Shown piece by piece: positions 61,523 to 61,832 of a stretch of 61,832 nucleotides of DNA (its first letter is position 1; each line of letters opens with the position of its first letter). The notes beneath the pieces were generated by a model. That model was given only the letters and a program-made list of their open reading frames with translations, ran no database searches and was not told where the DNA came from. Source of the DNA: Streptosporangiaceae bacterium. GTDB lineage: Bacteria; Actinomycetota; Actinomycetes; Streptosporangiales; Streptosporangiaceae. Where the stretch lies: positions 1 to 61,832 of the forward strand of contig JAFARZ010000284.1 in the NCBI GenBank assembly GCA_019245115.1, read 5' to 3'. The position numbers and the translations under genes are program-made.

Positions 61523-61832
61523 GCGGGCAGCGCCTCGACGAGATGCGGACCCGGGTGGCGTCGCTGCTGGGGATGCCCGTGGCCGACGTTGCCGTTGACG
61601 ATGACCTGCTGCACCTGGGCATGACCTCCATCCAGGTCATGCAGCTGGCCAGCGAGTGGCGCCGGGCAGGCGCCGGCATCACCTACGCGGAGCTCATCGA
61701 GCGCCGGACGCTTCGCCAGTGGGACAGCCTCCGGGCCGAGAAGGAGACGGTGGCACGGCCGCCCGGCCCCGCCGGGGCGGCTGCCGCCGCCGGGGCGGCT
61801 GCCGCCGCCGGGGCGGCTGCCGCCGCCGGGGC
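61519..61832 (+). CDS. Aryl/peptidyl carrier domain, truncated at window edge
   Basis: The frame opens at GTG 61519 overlapping the diiron gene stop and is still open at the last base. The first about 80 residues are a carrier domain with the phosphopantetheine serine in LGMTSIQVMQL, followed by SEWRRAGAGITYAELIERRTLRQW. That is close to aryl carrier domains of EntB/VibB/PchE. A Pro/Ala/Gly linker with an 18-bp repeat follows. It could be a small stand-alone carrier or, more interestingly, the N terminus of a PchE-like synthetase running to the right. Confidence 0.82.
   Translation, partial: MSGQRLDEMRTRVASLLGMPVADVAVDDDLLHLGMTSIQVMQLASEWRRAGAGITYAELIERRTLRQWDSLRAEKETVARPPGPAGAAAAAGAAAAAGAAAAAG
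61771..61832 (+). repeat. 18-bp tandem repeat encoding Ala/Gly linker
   Basis: Units of GCCGGGGCGGCTGCCGCC begin at 61771, 61789, 61807 and 61825 (partial at the edge) without a mismatch. In frame they read A-G-A-A-A-A, a flexible interdomain linker. Exact copies imply recent slippage expansion; the true copy number lies beyond the window. Confidence 0.85.

Noticed and set aside
17400..61832. Modular or iterative PKS within the cluster
   Set aside because: No ketosynthase, acyltransferase or PKS carrier motifs were found; thiolase and FabG/FabZ-like proteins are not PKS components by themselves.

Overview
The window is 61.8 kb of high-GC DNA with typical actinomycete features: GTG/TTG starts, 4-bp ATGA/GTGA overlaps inside operons, an EttA-type ABC-F protein, a YtrA-type GntR regulator with its ABC transporter, a group II truncated haemoglobin, and StrR/ParB-type and LuxR-type regulators. 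It is most likely a chromosomal segment of a filamentous actinomycete. The genus cannot be fixed from the sequence alone.

Region 1 (about 1-17.4 kb) is housekeeping and accessory DNA: ssb, a membrane diguanylate cyclase, ettA, an epoxide hydrolase, a DinB protein running into a type II toxin-antitoxin pair, a truncated haemoglobin, an MscS channel, an alpha/beta hydrolase, an ABC permease/ATPase/GntR operon with a clear operator-like dyad, a prolyl oligopeptidase, an HNH nuclease, a cupin and an acyl-CoA dehydrogenase. Two intergenic stretches (4.4-5.0 kb and 15.3-16.2 kb) carry an inverted pair of about 225-bp dispersed repeats sharing a perfect hairpin. The second also holds a 36-bp tandem array and a 17-bp-arm hairpin.

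Region 2 (about 17.4 kb to the right edge, still open) is a large biosynthetic gene cluster. It opens with a lower-GC glycosyltransferase-like gene, a LuxR regulator and a StrR-type pathway regulator. The core is a PchF-like NRPS (docking-Cy-A with embedded methyltransferase-T-TE). Its adenylation pocket can be read as the cysteine code D-L-Y-N-L-S-L-I-W. It is followed by a saccharopine-dehydrogenase-like oxidoreductase and a thiazolinyl imide reductase. With a DhbE/YbtE-like aryl-acid ligase (Cys at the position linked to salicylate specificity) and an aryl-carrier-like domain running off the right edge, which may be the start of a PchE-like synthetase, this points to a pyochelin/yersiniabactin-type aryl-thiazoline/thiazolidine scaffold.

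Around this core are features that do not fit a plain siderophore cluster: an adenylate-forming enzyme fused to a cytochrome P450; two free-standing condensation domains, one lacking the catalytic HH; two carbamoyltransferases; two further acyl/aryl-CoA ligases; two luciferase-type flavin monooxygenases with an FMN reductase; a second P450; a VioC-like 2-oxoglutarate oxygenase; an AurF-like diiron oxygenase; and a thiolase/SDR/two-dehydratase/CoA-transferase block that could build or trim an acyl chain without any PKS. The NRPS thioesterase has Gly where the nucleophilic Ser is expected, so release may depend on another enzyme, possibly the Fes-like esterase. An ABC ATPase plus a single-chain tandem-duplicated permease is the likely exporter. 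The cluster is organised as at least five transcription units, convergent at 35.6 kb and 55.9 kb and divergent at 23.5, 38.5 and 60.4 kb.
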